Shown here: positions 52,317 to 61,676 of the stretch, piece by piece | Position numbering within the stretch: position 1 is the stretch's first letter | How the letters are laid out: every line of letters starts with the position of its first letter | Origin: Archangium sp. | GTDB lineage: Bacteria > Myxococcota > Myxococcia > Myxococcales > Myxococcaceae | Assembly: GCA_022843845.1 (NCBI GenBank) | Contig: JALHMW010000003.1 | Span: 62,001-126,000, forward strand | Reading direction: 5' to 3' | Length of the DNA: 64,000 nt | Program-made: the position numbers and the translations under genes | Notes under the pieces: model-generated | The model's database searches: none | What the model saw: the letters and a program-made list of their open reading frames with translations, nothing else | What the model was told of the DNA's origin: nothing

Positions 52317-53849
52317 CTACAGCGACTTCAGGTACGTGATCAGCCGGCGCTTCTCGAGCTCCGTCAGCCCCTGACACGTCATGCCGTGCCCATCGCTCCG
52401 CTGGCCCTCGACGCGGGAAGGATCTCGCGGTGACAGACAGAACAGCTCCTCGAGCGTGGCGACGGAGCCGTTGTGCAGGAAGCGCGTCTGGCTGAAGAGG
52501 CCCGCCATGCGAGGCGCCTTCACTCCACGCGTCACGAAGAAGTCTCCGACTGGCGACTTCCCGTCGGGGCCCGGGTTGTAGATCGTCGCGTACGTCGGGT
52601 CGGTGCCCATCTCGTCGAAGGTGAACACCCGCGCGCCTTCACCGCTCGCGCCTTTGTGGCACTCGAGGCAGCCCATGCCGACGAAGAGCCTCGCGCCTTC
52701 TTTCACCTCATCGGCCTCGAGCGGCGCCAGCGTCGCCGGAGCACGCAGGCTGCGCACGTAGTCGGCCAACGGAGACAGCCGCGCCGGGCTCCACTCGACC
52801 TGGCTCTGGCCGTAGGTGACGAAGCCCGCGAGGAAGCTCTCGAGCGTGTCGACGCCACCGTTCCACGAGAGCATCTCGTGCGGCATGCCGGCGCTCGTGC
52901 GGCGCTCGGCGTCGGGCAGGTTCCACAGCGACATGATGCGGCTGACCGTCCACACGTTGTCCTCGACGAGCGGCCTGGTCATGAAGTCCATCGTGCCCGT
53001 GCGCAGCGCGAGGAAACGCCCCTGCTCGTCGACCGAGAGCTGGGCTCCCATGCCGGCGCCGAGCAGCTGCAGCCCCGCGATGCCCAGATCGATCTGGTAG
53101 CTCGACTGCATCTTCGCGGCGGCCACCGGACCGGCCAGCTCCTGCCGCAGCTGCATGTGCACTTTGGGATCGTTCGCGTTCGACGAGAGCGTCAACGGCG
53201 CGCCCAGGGACGCGAGGAGCTTGCCGTAGTCGAGCGACAGGTTGCCGTAGCCGACCGCGTACCGGCCGTCAGGCATCTTCCCGAAGTGACACGAGGCGCA
53301 GGTGAACGCGAGCGTCGACACCGTGCCCGCTTTGCCTGTCGTCGGCGCGAGGCCCAGCGGCATGCCCTTCATGCTCGCGGGATCGGGAATGAAGCCGAGC
53401 CGGGAGAAGCCGCGGCCGTAATACGAGTCGCCGTAGTGCTTCTGCAGGAAGTCGAGCAGCGGCACCGGCACGCCCGTCGTTCCGAACGTCTCGTAGAAGA
53501 ACATCCACTTTCCGCAGCGCAGGCGCGTCCGTTGATCGGTGGCGCCGTTCTTCACCGCGTCGCAGGCACCGGCGAGGGCCTGCGCCTCGAGCACGGCAGC
53601 GAGATCGGTGTCGACGTCATGCGTGACGCTCGGGACCAAAGGCCATCGCTTCGGCGCGCGCTCGGCGAGATCGACGGTGCCGCCTGCGCTCGAGCCGCCG
53701 CTCGAACCACCACCGCTTGAACCACCAGTCGCCACCACGCCTCCCGCTGCGCCGCCTGCCGTGGCGCCGACGATTGGTGGCTGAGCGGGCTCAGGCTCGC
53801 GGTTGCACGCGGTGGTGAAGACGATCAGGGCGAAGACGAGACAGCGCAT
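52317..53849 (-). CDS. Di-haem cytochrome c lipoprotein
   Basis: A 510-residue lipoprotein. The signal [15 protein letters not shown] ends in a TTAC lipobox. A Gly/Ser-rich linker with GGxxGG repeats (about 28-60) follows. Two CxxCH haem-binding sites appear: CASCH (about residue 183) and CLECH (about 390). The second is in a typical small c-domain with a later Met ligand candidate. The protein resembles di-haem cytochrome c peroxidase-like or cytochrome c lipoproteins but lacks a clear peroxidase signature. Its partner and electron donor are unknown. ATG 53849 is chosen because the signal sequence begins there. Confidence 0.78.
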   Translation of the reverse strand: MRCLVFALIVFTTACNREPEPAQPPIVGATAGGAAGGVVATGGSSGGGSSGGSSAGGTVDLAERAPKRWPLVPSVTHDVDTDLAAVLEAQALAGACDAVKNGATDQRTRLRCGKWMFFYETFGTTGVPVPLLDFLQKHYGDSYYGRGFSRLGFIPDPASMKGMPLGLAPTTGKAGTVSTLAFTCASCHFGKMPDGRYAVGYGNLSLDYGKLLASLGAPLTLSSNANDPKVHMQLRQELAGPVAAAKMQSSYQIDLGIAGLQLLGAGMGAQLSVDEQGRFLALRTGTMDFMTRPLVEDNVWTVSRIMSLWNLPDAERRTSAGMPHEMLSWNGGVDTLESFLAGFVTYGQSQVEWSPARLSPLADYVRSLRAPATLAPLEADEVKEGARLFVGMGCLECHKGASGEGARVFTFDEMGTDPTYATIYNPGPDGKSPVGDFFVTRGVKAPRMAGLFSQTRFLHNGSVATLEELFCLSPRDPSRVEGQRSDGHGMTCQGLTELEKRRLITYLKSL

Positions 53850-54214
53850 GGAGACTCCCTCAGTGGTCGCGCAGAAAGCAGAGGCCCGCATACGCGACCA
53901 GCGCCGCCGCGAGAACCACGAGCGCCCTCGGGTTTTGGCGGCCGACCACGGCTGCGCGGACCGAGAACAACTTCAACCACCTGGGTGGTGGTGAAAGTTG
54001 TTCTCGAGGCGGAGCGCGTCGTTCGCCCGGCGCACGCTCGGAATCGCGGCGTTCATCCGTGCCAGCGAACGTAAGTGGGAAGCCTGCTACGTCACTGTGT
54101 GCACGGTCGGCGCCTCGGGCATCGAGGAGGGCGACGACTTCGCGAACGCCACCTCCGCGAGGTCGAGACTCGTCGTCCTGCTGCTCGAGAAGTGCGGCGA
54201 GGCGTGCGGAGCCT
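53850..54214. other. Intergenic region with a strong inverted repeat
   Basis: About 365 bases without a convincing gene, upstream of the di-haem lipoprotein gene and downstream of the gene at 54215. The only structure seen is the 43-base hairpin at 53964-54006. Short open frames here are not conserved-looking. Confidence 0.5.
53964..54006. promoter_or_regulatory. 43-base inverted repeat (hairpin)
   Basis: GAGAACAACTT pairs with AAGTTGTTCTC over 11 bases. The inner part adds ACCACC/GGTGGT pairing with a short loop. Both arms are symmetrical, so it could be a bidirectional terminator, an mRNA structure or a protein-binding site. There is no T-run after it. Confidence 0.55.
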
Positions 54215-55051
54215 TCAGGCGGCGGGCGTGGGCTCGGCCATCAACGCGAAGAAGATCACTCCCGCGTCATCGGGCAGCTCGGCGCGGAAAATGCCCCGAG
54301 CCCCGAGGCTCACCACGATCGAACCCGCGATCGCCCACGCGAAACCCTCGTCGCAGTGGAACTCCGGCCGCCACATCGCCGAGAGCCCGGGCTGCGTCAC
54401 CTCGGGAGCACAGACGCGCTTCACGCGATCGACCAGGGCCTCGCGCGGCTCGTACGCCCAGCCCCACGCCCAGGTGAACGCGTCAGGGTAGTACTGCGCG
54501 ACGACCTGCACTGGAGCCGTCAACGCCGGGCCCTCAGCCTGCCGCAGCGTCAACACCCCCGAGGGCGGATCGAAGACGAAGCCCACCGTGCGGCGCAGCT
54601 TCGTCTCGAGGCCCAGCTGCAGATCGTGAAACGCCCGCTGCGAGCCCTCGAGCAGATCGAACATCGCGTCCGTCATCAGCAGCGAGTCGAGGTGCTCCTT
54701 CGCCAGGCGCGTGAACCAGGCCTGCGAGCCATCGGCGCGAAGGAGCTTCCAGTCAGCGAAGTCGGGCGTGCGGCTGACCGTGATGAGGCCCGGCTCCCAG
54801 CGGCCCTTGAGCAGCTCGGCCAGCTCCGACACGCCTTCGGCGAGGCGTTGCGCTTCGGCGCGCGGGTCGATGTTCAGCTCAGGCTTCGGCTTCGGAGCCT
54901 TCGCGCCATCGCCACGCGTCTGCAGCTCGGCCAGCTTCAGGCCGTTCGGCGTGCGCACGAAGCGCAGCTCCACGGCCGTCCAGCCCGCGGGAGCCAGCAC
55001 CATGACGCTGTCATGCAACGTCTGGATCAGGGGAGTGAGGGACTCAGCCAT
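54215..55051 (-). CDS. DUF6882-like uncharacterised protein
   Basis: A 278-residue cytoplasmic protein. The segment QYYPDAFTWAWGWAYEPREAL resembles the W-x-W motif of DUF6882-like proteins. The N-terminal part (MAESLTPLIQTLHDS, ELRFVRTPNGLKL) and the acidic middle have no catalytic motif I recognise. Members are of unknown function and sometimes act as immunity or sensor-like proteins. The family call is tentative. Confidence 0.6.
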   Translation of the reverse strand: MAESLTPLIQTLHDSVMVLAPAGWTAVELRFVRTPNGLKLAELQTRGDGAKAPKPKPELNIDPRAEAQRLAEGVSELAELLKGRWEPGLITVSRTPDFADWKLLRADGSQAWFTRLAKEHLDSLLMTDAMFDLLEGSQRAFHDLQLGLETKLRRTVGFVFDPPSGVLTLRQAEGPALTAPVQVVAQYYPDAFTWAWGWAYEPREALVDRVKRVCAPEVTQPGLSAMWRPEFHCDEGFAWAIAGSIVVSLGARGIFRAELPDDAGVIFFALMAEPTPAA

Positions 55052-55084
55052 CGCGCCGCCCTCTATCGCCCTGCCCTCACGCCG

Positions 55085-56860
55085 TCACTGAATGCCGAAG
55101 CGGCAGGTGCACGAGCCCATGCCGGAGCACGGCAGGAAGTTCTGATCGAAGCACCCGAGGCCCGAGCAGCACGACTGGCCGCCGGCGGTGCACGTCTGGC
55201 CCTGTGACACGCACGTCGAGGCACTGCAGGTGCCGGTCTGCTGGCCCGCGGGGATGCTGCAGGTAGTGCCCGAGCAGCAGTCAGCGTTGGCGCTACACAC
55301 TCCACCGAGCGGCGAGCACGTCACGGCGGGTCCGCAGACGCCTCCGTTGCACTGCTGCGAACAACACTGCACCGAGAACTGACAGCCTGCGCCGTTGGCG
55401 CGACAGAGCGAGCCCGCGTCGATGCCGATGATCACACCACCGTCGCTTCCACCGTCGGGTCCACCGCTGCTCCCACCGTCAGTCGCGGTCCCACCATCGA
55501 CCATCGGGAGCGGCGGGCGGCAGACGTTGAGGATGCACGCGGTGCCCGCACAGCAGTTCGCGTCGCTCTGGCAGCTCGCGCCTGACGACGCGCAGCTCAC
55601 GCCCTGGCAGCGCAGCACGCCACCGTCGGCACCCGGCAAGCACAGCTGGCCGTTGCAACACTGATCGCGGAACTGGCAGACGTCTCCGGTCGCGATGCAG
55701 CACGGCGCCTGCCCCGTGTACCCAGACGGGCACATGTTGCCTGGAGGGCCACCGAAACAGCGCGGAATGCCTGAGCGGTCGAGCTTGCACGCGTCGTCGC
55801 CGCCACAGCAGTTCATCGAGGCGTTGATCATCACCGTGCCACCATCGGTCAGGTTCGCACGGCCGCAGATGTTGCCGACCCCGTTGCAGGCCTGGCCGTT
55901 GTCACAGCGGCCGTTCGAGCACTGCACCGAGCCGTTGGGGTTCACTCCGCCGCCGCAGCACTGGTCGTCGTTCGAGCACCAGGTACCCGTGAGACGACAA
56001 CCGCCAGCGGGGAGACACACGCTCGCCCCAGTGCCTGGGTCGAAGCACGTCCTGGAGCAGCAGCCCGAGCCGCCGGTGCAGGGGTTGCCTTCCTGCAGAC
56101 ACCCGCCTCCGCCGCCGCCCGAGATGAAGAGACACCGGCCCACGCCGCCGTCACCGCTCGCCGCGCACCGCTGGCCGCAGCACTCGGCATTCGAACGGCA
56201 GACATCGCCGTTGGGCTGACACGAGTACGCGCGCTGGCAGACGCCGCTGCGACAGAGCGACGAGCAACACTCGCCGTTGCCACCGCAGCTGTCTCCGAGC
56301 ACCTTGCAGGTGCCTCCGGGCACGGCCTGGCAGGTGCCGTTGCAGAGGCCGGAGCAGCAGTCGGTGCCGGTCGTGCATGTCTGGCCAGTCGCGGTGCACT
56401 GCTGTGCCGCGCAGGTGCCGTTCGCGCAGCGGCTCGAACAGCACTCACTGGGCGACGAGCACGCCACGCCGGTCTGGGAGCAGAACATCGCGGCGCGGCA
56501 GAGGCCGGCGACGCAGGTTCCGCTCGAGCAGCAGGATGAGGTTGGACCGCAGGGCTGCCCCGCCGGAGTGCACATACCGCCGTCCGCGAGCATGTTGCCA
56601 CCGCCCGTGCCGCCCGCTGTGCTGCCGCCAGCCGTGTTGCCGCCAGCCGTTCCGCCGGCCGTGTTGCCGCCAGCCGTTCCGCCGGCCACGTTGCCGCCAG
56701 CCGTGTTGCCGCCAGCGTTGCCGCCCGCTGCGTCTCCGCCAGCCGCGTCTCCGCCCGCCGTTCCACCTGCCGTGCCTCCGTCGTTGTCAGGAGGTGTGAC
56801 TCCGCATTGGCAGGCAGCGGTGAAAGCAAGGACAGCACAGCAGAGTGCGAGACGGATCAA
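55085..56860 (-). CDS. Large Cys-rich repeat lipoprotein
   Basis: A 591-residue surface lipoprotein. The signal ends in the lipobox TAAC at about residue 17. Residues about 25-90 are GG(N/T)xAGG repeats. The rest contains about 12 tandem units of a C-x(4-6)-G-x-x-C-x(4)-CC-x(4)-C-x(2-3)-C pattern, for example TGQTCTTGTDCCSGLCNGTC and SCQSDANCCAGTAC. Units resemble knottin or dickkopf-like folds held by disulfides. The start is TTG 56860 (LIRLAL), which fits the signal. Interspersed DGG and DGGSDGG linkers mark unit joints. Function unknown; probably adhesion or surface structure. Confidence 0.75.
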   Translation of the reverse strand: MIRLALCCAVLAFTAACQCGVTPPDNDGGTAGGTAGGDAAGGDAAGGNAGGNTAGGNVAGGTAGGNTAGGTAGGNTAGGSTAGGTGGGNMLADGGMCTPAGQPCGPTSSCCSSGTCVAGLCRAAMFCSQTGVACSSPSECCSSRCANGTCAAQQCTATGQTCTTGTDCCSGLCNGTCQAVPGGTCKVLGDSCGGNGECCSSLCRSGVCQRAYSCQPNGDVCRSNAECCGQRCAASGDGGVGRCLFISGGGGGGCLQEGNPCTGGSGCCSRTCFDPGTGASVCLPAGGCRLTGTWCSNDDQCCGGGVNPNGSVQCSNGRCDNGQACNGVGNICGRANLTDGGTVMINASMNCCGGDDACKLDRSGIPRCFGGPPGNMCPSGYTGQAPCCIATGDVCQFRDQCCNGQLCLPGADGGVLRCQGVSCASSGASCQSDANCCAGTACILNVCRPPLPMVDGGTATDGGSSGGPDGGSDGGVIIGIDAGSLCRANGAGCQFSVQCCSQQCNGGVCGPAVTCSPLGGVCSANADCCSGTTCSIPAGQQTGTCSASTCVSQGQTCTAGGQSCCSGLGCFDQNFLPCSGMGSCTCRFGIQ

Positions 56861-56895
56861 GGAGGGCTCCCGGGAAATGCGCGGGAAAGCCTACT

Positions 56896-58122
56896 TCAGG
56901 GACACGTCACTGGCTTCACTTCCCACTCGCGCCGAGGGCCCGATGGACCGTCGAGTACGACAAGGTAGGTCTGCCCCGCAGCTGGCTCCCACCCCATGCG
57001 CACGAGCGTCACCGCCGAGAGCCTGCCGTAGCCGCCCTGCATGATGTCGACTCGAACGGGCAACACCACGCCGTCACCAACGCGGGTCACGGTGGCGGTC
57101 GCTCCGGTCTGTGGAATGGCGCCGTGCACCGACCACGTCCATCGCGCGACCGAGATCGGCGAGTAGCCCGCGGGCGGGTAGGAAAACCACGCTGGGTTCG
57201 GCCCCGGATTGCCCGCGCCGAAGACCGCCGAACATGACGCGGAGCCGTAGTTGTTGCCGCCCCGGTAGAAGCCGATGCCGACGTCGTCGAGCGAGGGGTA
57301 GACGAACCAGCGACGGTGGCCGAAGGTGGTGTCGTTGCCGAAGTCGATCATCCACTGATCGATCGCGTCGGCCGCGTTCACGCTGCCCCACGCGATGTTG
57401 CTCGAGCCCGCTCCGCCTGCGCCGGTGGCCGAGTAACAGGTCGACGTCGCCGGAGGGAAATGCGCCGCGGGCCCTGCCGGGTTCCACGCCGAGATCACGC
57501 TGCACGCCTGCGCCGCGGCGTTCTGGCCTGCGTTGTCGTTCACTGGCCCGAGCCCCGAGAGCCAGCGGTGAAAGTTCAACCGCGCCAACGCGTCGTCGAT
57601 CGCTGGGCGCGTGAGCGTGCCCACGTCACACATGCCCGCGCCGGCGATGAAGTCCATGCCGGTCACGCGGCTGCGATAGCCCTCGGCATACGCTGCACAG
57701 ACCTGCGCCTGGGTCCGAAGCGCGGGCACGCCGGGATCGCCGGCCTGACACGGGCCTCCATCGGCCACGAAGCCAGGGTTGCACTCGCACCGCACCGGGT
57801 TGGGCCGGCAGCTCGCGTTCGCGCCGCAGGGCACGGTCGCGCACGCATCAATCGCGCCTGCGTCGACGACTCCCGAATCGATCACGGCCGAGCCGCCCGC
57901 GCTGGCGGATCCGCCGCCGACCATCACGGTCCCGCCGCCAGCCGTCCCTCCGCCGACGTTCACCATGCCGCCACCAGCGCTCGTCCCGCCCGCCGCCGCC
58001 GCCGAGCCCCCTGCCGCCGACCCTCCAGCAACCGAACTCCCACCATCGATGAACGAGCCCTCGGCGACGCCCATGCACCCCGACCACGCCACCACGAACG
58101 ACAGCCACCGTGCCCGAATCAT
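56896..58122 (-). CDS. CAP-domain (SCP/PR-1) lipoprotein
   Basis: A 408-residue lipoprotein with signal MIRARWLSFVVAWSGC. A GG-rich linker (GGSxAGG, about 25-85) leads to an EGF-like Cys motif (CATVPCGANASCRPNPVRCEC) and then a CAP/SCP domain (about 150-350): LNFHRWLSGLGPVNDNAG, AHF, TFGHRRWFVYPSLDDVGIGFY. CAP domains bind sterols or act in adhesion and toxicity in many organisms. The C-terminal part (RVGDGVVLPVRVDIMQ) is an unassigned beta region. It sits directly upstream of the Cys-rich repeat gene on the same strand and shares its GG linker style. Confidence 0.78.
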   Translation of the reverse strand: MIRARWLSFVVAWSGCMGVAEGSFIDGGSSVAGGSAAGGSAAAAGGTSAGGGMVNVGGGTAGGGTVMVGGGSASAGGSAVIDSGVVDAGAIDACATVPCGANASCRPNPVRCECNPGFVADGGPCQAGDPGVPALRTQAQVCAAYAEGYRSRVTGMDFIAGAGMCDVGTLTRPAIDDALARLNFHRWLSGLGPVNDNAGQNAAAQACSVISAWNPAGPAAHFPPATSTCYSATGAGGAGSSNIAWGSVNAADAIDQWMIDFGNDTTFGHRRWFVYPSLDDVGIGFYRGGNNYGSASCSAVFGAGNPGPNPAWFSYPPAGYSPISVARWTWSVHGAIPQTGATATVTRVGDGVVLPVRVDIMQGGYGRLSAVTLVRMGWEPAAGQTYLVVLDGPSGPRREWEVKPVTCP

Positions 58123-58229
58123 GCGGAGTCATCGCGGTGCGCGCTGATTCGGATTGCTCTTCTCGAAACGTGGGAACGTGCGTGTGACCGGCGCTTGACG
58201 CCCGCGCGGGAAAGCTCTCTGAAGCGCCC

Positions 58230-59867
58230 ATGCTCCCTCCCCCGACTCAAGCGGCGCCGAGCCTGATTGCCGACGTTGCCCGCCGCCTCGAGCTGTCGCC
58301 TGACGACCTGCTCTTCCAGGGACCCCACCTCGCCAAGCTGTCGTGGGCCACCATGGCGCGCCTGCGTGCGAAGCCCCCGAGAGGCAAGCTCGTGCTCGTC
58401 TCGGCGATGACGCCGACCAAGTACGGCGAGGGCAAGACGACGACCACCATCGGGCTGGTGCAGGGGCTCGTTCGAAAAGGCGCGAAGGCGATGGCGGCGT
58501 TGCGCGAGCCGTCACTGGGCCCGGTGTTCGGAGCGAAGGGCGGCGGCACGGGTGGCGGCAAGGCGAGCCTCGAGCCCAGCGCGCGCATCAACCTGCACTG
58601 CACGGGCGATCTCCACGCGATCACCGCGGCCAACAACCTGCTCGCGGCGCTCGTCGACAACGCGATCAACTTCGATCAGAAGCGCTTCAAGCAGGTGACG
58701 TGGAAGCGCTGCATCGACATGAACGACCGTTTCCTGCGCAGCACGGTGATCGGCCTCGGAGGCACCGCGAACGGCGTGCCCCGCGAAGACGGCTTCGACA
58801 TCACGGCCGCCTCCGAGATCATGGCGACGCTGTGTCTGGCCGATGGGGTCGCTGACCTGAAGAAGCGTCTGGCCCGGCTCATCGTCGGCATCGGTATGGA
58901 CGGGAAGCCGATCACGGCAGGCGATCTCAACGCGGTCGGGTCGATGGCGGCGCTGCTCGGAGACGCGCTGCTCCCGAACCTCGCGCAGACCACCGAAGGC
59001 GTGCCGGCCCTGGTGCACGGCGGTCCGTTCGCCAACATCGCCCACGGCTGCAACTCGGTGATGGCGACCCGCGCGGCGCTCTCGCTCGCAGACGTGGTGG
59101 TCACCGAAGCGGGCTTCGCGTTCGATCTCGGCGGCGAGAAGTTCCTCGATCTGAAGTGCCGCATGTCGGGTCTCTGGCCGCACGCCGTGGTGCTGGTGGC
59201 GACGGCGCGCGCGCTCCGATTCCACGGCGGCGATCAGCCCGGTCTTGCGTCGATCGAGAAGGGCTTCGGCAACGTCGCCAGGCACATCAGGGCCATCAAG
59301 AGCTTCGGCCTCACGCCAATCATCTCGCTCAACGTCTTTGCCCAGGACACCGAAGAGGAGCTCGCGCTCGTCGAGAAGCTGGCGAAGGCCGAGGACGTGA
59401 AGGTCGCCAGGAACAACGGCTATCTGCAGGGCGGCAGCGGGGCCGAGGCGATCGCGGCCCTGGTGCTGGAGGCGCTCGAAGGCCCCGCACCGAAGCCCCA
59501 GTTCACCTACCCCGCCGAGGCGCCCTTCGAAGAGAAGGTGCGCGCGATCGCGAAGACCGTCTACGGCGCGAAAGACGTCGAGCTCTCCGCTGACGCAAAG
59601 AAGGACCTCGCCAGGCTCGAAGCGTGGGGGCTCGCGGGACTTCCGGTCTGCATGGCGAAGACGCACCTCTCGCTGTCCGACGACCCGACGAAGCAGGGAG
59701 CGCCTGAGGGCTTCACCGTCACCGTTCGCCAGGTTCGCGCGTCTGCAGGCGCCGGTTTCCTGTTGGCGCTGACGGGCGAAATCCTCACCATGCCTGGACT
59801 TCCCAAAGTCCCCGCGGCCTACAACCTCGACCTCACCGAGGCCGGCGACGTCATCGGCGTTCAGTGA
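58230..59867 (+). CDS. fhs: Formate-tetrahydrofolate ligase
   Basis: A 545-residue enzyme, near the usual 555. The nucleotide-binding motif is TPTKYGEGKTTTTIGL (about residues 54-69). PSLGPVFGAKGGGTGGGKASL and the C-terminal segments (FTVTVRQVRASAGAGFLL) are family-specific. It makes 10-formyl-THF from formate, ATP and THF, feeding one-carbon pools. It stands alone here, divergent from the CAP lipoprotein. Confidence 0.95.
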   Translation: MLPPPTQAAPSLIADVARRLELSPDDLLFQGPHLAKLSWATMARLRAKPPRGKLVLVSAMTPTKYGEGKTTTTIGLVQGLVRKGAKAMAALREPSLGPVFGAKGGGTGGGKASLEPSARINLHCTGDLHAITAANNLLAALVDNAINFDQKRFKQVTWKRCIDMNDRFLRSTVIGLGGTANGVPREDGFDITAASEIMATLCLADGVADLKKRLARLIVGIGMDGKPITAGDLNAVGSMAALLGDALLPNLAQTTEGVPALVHGGPFANIAHGCNSVMATRAALSLADVVVTEAGFAFDLGGEKFLDLKCRMSGLWPHAVVLVATARALRFHGGDQPGLASIEKGFGNVARHIRAIKSFGLTPIISLNVFAQDTEEELALVEKLAKAEDVKVARNNGYLQGGSGAEAIAALVLEALEGPAPKPQFTYPAEAPFEEKVRAIAKTVYGAKDVELSADAKKDLARLEAWGLAGLPVCMAKTHLSLSDDPTKQGAPEGFTVTVRQVRASAGAGFLLALTGEILTMPGLPKVPAAYNLDLTEAGDVIGVQ

Positions 59868-59960
59868 TTTCAGCAGCTTGAAACAGACCCATCGAGAGTT
59901 CACAACAACTGACTCAACCCTTGAGACAATCGCCAGTCTCGACACTTCAGGAACCCGACC

Positions 59961-60968
59961 ATGACCAGCCGCGCCTCCGGTTACCGCCCCACGACGCTCG
60001 CCACCACCGCCTCGAAGTTCAACGCGAAGACGAAGTCGATGGGCGCTGCGACACCGATCGGCAAGCAGAACTCGTCGGTGGGGTCCGTGTCGAAGCAGAC
60101 CGAGAAGGGCTGGGAGTTCGGCACCAACAGCAAGAACAACAAGCGCACCGACATCACGCGCACCAGCGTCAACGACAAGGAGACCACCACGGTCCAGTCG
60201 AAGGCGTACACGAACAAGAAGGGCGTGACGGGCCCCGAGAAGACGCTGCACCAGGGCTCGGGCACCACGAAGACCGAGAAGCCCGGCATGCACAAGGAGC
60301 TGAAGAGCGAGGCGTTCTACACCAAGGAGTTCGGCACCAAGGGCCCGGACGACAAGGTTCGCCTCTACGGCGCCGGCGATCTCAAGGCCCCGACCAAGAC
60401 CGACCTCGCGCACGGGTTCAAGGCCGAGACCTACGTGAACGGCCCGTCGTTCGAGATGACCGGCGGCATGTCGGCCCGCACGAGCGGCATGGGCCTCGAC
60501 GTCGACGTCAACCTCAAGGTCGACGCCAACCTGCTCAAGGCCGGCGCCTCGATCGAGCGCGAGTTCAAGGTGAAGGTGAACGGCGAAGAAGTGGCCGTGA
60601 AGGTCAAGCTCGGCGCTGATGCGCAGGTCGGCATCAACGGTGAGATCAAGCTCCGCCTGCACATCGGCAAGGACGGCGTCTCGATGCAGGCTGGCGCTGA
60701 AGGTTTCGCGGGCGCCCGCGGCTCGCTGTCGGGCTCGCTCGAGGTGAAGGTCAACGACAAGAAGGTGCTCGGTGGCGAGCTCAAGCTGACCGCCGCTGCT
60801 GGCGCGATGGCTGGCGCGGAGTTCGAGATGGGCAACGGCAAGTTCAAGGCGAAGGCCTACGCCGCGGTCGGCGTCGGCATGGGCGTCGAGCTGACCGGCA
60901 CCTACGCTGGCCTGCAGATCGCGAAGGCGGCGGGTGGTCTGGCGCTGCCCGGCACGCAGGGCTGGTAA
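59961..60968 (+). CDS. Orphan Gly/Lys-rich protein of unknown function
   Basis: Not recognised. A 335-residue protein with no signal peptide. Residues 1-130 are Ser/Thr/Lys-rich and low in hydrophobic residues. Residues 150-220 have amphipathic strands (LDVDVNLKVDANLLKAGASIEREFKVKVNG). Residues 225-315 contain Gly/Ala-rich amphipathic strands and helices (MQAGAEGFAGARGSLSGSLEV, AGAMAGAEFEMGNG, GVGMGVELTGTYAGL), a pattern seen in some toxins and secreted pore-like proteins. AGGAA precedes the ATG. I give no function. Confidence 0.6.
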   Translation: MTSRASGYRPTTLATTASKFNAKTKSMGAATPIGKQNSSVGSVSKQTEKGWEFGTNSKNNKRTDITRTSVNDKETTTVQSKAYTNKKGVTGPEKTLHQGSGTTKTEKPGMHKELKSEAFYTKEFGTKGPDDKVRLYGAGDLKAPTKTDLAHGFKAETYVNGPSFEMTGGMSARTSGMGLDVDVNLKVDANLLKAGASIEREFKVKVNGEEVAVKVKLGADAQVGINGEIKLRLHIGKDGVSMQAGAEGFAGARGSLSGSLEVKVNDKKVLGGELKLTAAAGAMAGAEFEMGNGKFKAKAYAAVGVGMGVELTGTYAGLQIAKAAGGLALPGTQGW

Positions 60969-60991
60969 TCGGAGCCCGCAGCCCTGCTCTT

Positions 60992-61012
60992 TCGGCGCAC
61001 GCTAAGCGCCGA
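60992..61012. terminator. Hairpin after the orphan gene
   Basis: TCGGCGC and GCGCCGA form a 7-bp stem with a 7-base loop, followed by ATTTCC. It lies between the orphan gene stop and the nuo promoter. A weak T-run makes terminator function uncertain. Confidence 0.4.
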
Positions 61013-61032
61013 TTTCCCCGAAGGAATTCACG

Positions 61033-61061
61033 TTGACCGGCGAAGACCGCGTCCCTATACC
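61033..61061 (+). promoter_or_regulatory. Sigma70-like promoter for the nuo cluster
   Basis: TTGACC (61033-61038) and TATACC (61056-61061) are 17 bases apart, the ideal spacing. It lies 45 bases upstream of the nuoC start. Both boxes differ from consensus only in the last base or two, so it should be recognised by a sigma70-type RNA polymerase. Confidence 0.6.
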
Positions 61062-61105
61062 TCGGCGCGTTCTACGGAGTCCCTCCCCGCCGGAGTTTCC
61101 ACCAC

Positions 61106-61639
61106 GTGAGCACCTTCGCGCTGGACCAAATCCACCAGCAACTGCCTGAGGCCCTCGTCGAGCGCTACGTCGATCGCGCCGGTGACGCCTGGGGTGTCAT
61201 CAAGCCCGAGCACATTCCGCACGTCGCGAAGCTCCTCAAGGAGCGGCTCGGCTTTCGAATGTTCATCTCGATGGACGCGGTCGATCGCCTGCACCTGCCG
61301 GCCGAGGAGCAGGACCCGCGCTTCGAGGTGCTCTACTTCCTGCGCAACGTCGAACGAAACGAGCTGGCGCGCCTGAAGGTTCGCGTCGCTGAAGGCGCCG
61401 AGGTGCACTCGATTCGCTCCATCTTCCAGGGCGCGAACTGGGGCGAGCGCTTCGTGTGGGACTTCTACGGTGTGCCGTTCAAGGGCCACGGCGATCTGCG
61501 CCGAATCCTCATGTACGAGGAGTTCAAGGGCCACGCGCTCCGCAAAGACTACCCGCTGCGCGGCCGCCAGGGCCTGATGCCCGAGCGCCCCTTGAAGGAC
61601 ATCTTCCGCGGCCCCGGCACCAACGGCGTGGCTGACTGA
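61106..61639 (+). CDS. nuoC: NADH-quinone oxidoreductase subunit C
   Basis: A 177-residue peripheral-arm subunit with a GTG start. The family pattern ends with NWGERFVWDFYGVPFKGHGDLRRILMYEEFKGHALRKDYPLRGRQ, which is diagnostic for NuoC (HPDLRRIL-like). It helps couple the hydrogenase-like module of complex I. It is followed 37 bases later by nuoD. NuoA and NuoB are not upstream, so the cluster begins with nuoC here. Confidence 0.93.
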   Translation: MSTFALDQIHQQLPEALVERYVDRAGDAWGVIKPEHIPHVAKLLKERLGFRMFISMDAVDRLHLPAEEQDPRFEVLYFLRNVERNELARLKVRVAEGAEVHSIRSIFQGANWGERFVWDFYGVPFKGHGDLRRILMYEEFKGHALRKDYPLRGRQGLMPERPLKDIFRGPGTNGVAD

Positions 61640-61676
61640 TCGCGTTTCCGCTCGCACTCTCTTTTCGAGAACACTC

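Noticed and set aside
58123-58229. A TTGACG-like promoter before fhs
   Set aside because: The -35 box is good but no convincing -10 box lies at the right distance.
58512-60662. A 716-codon minus-strand open frame
   Set aside because: Antisense to fhs and the orphan gene; no motif.
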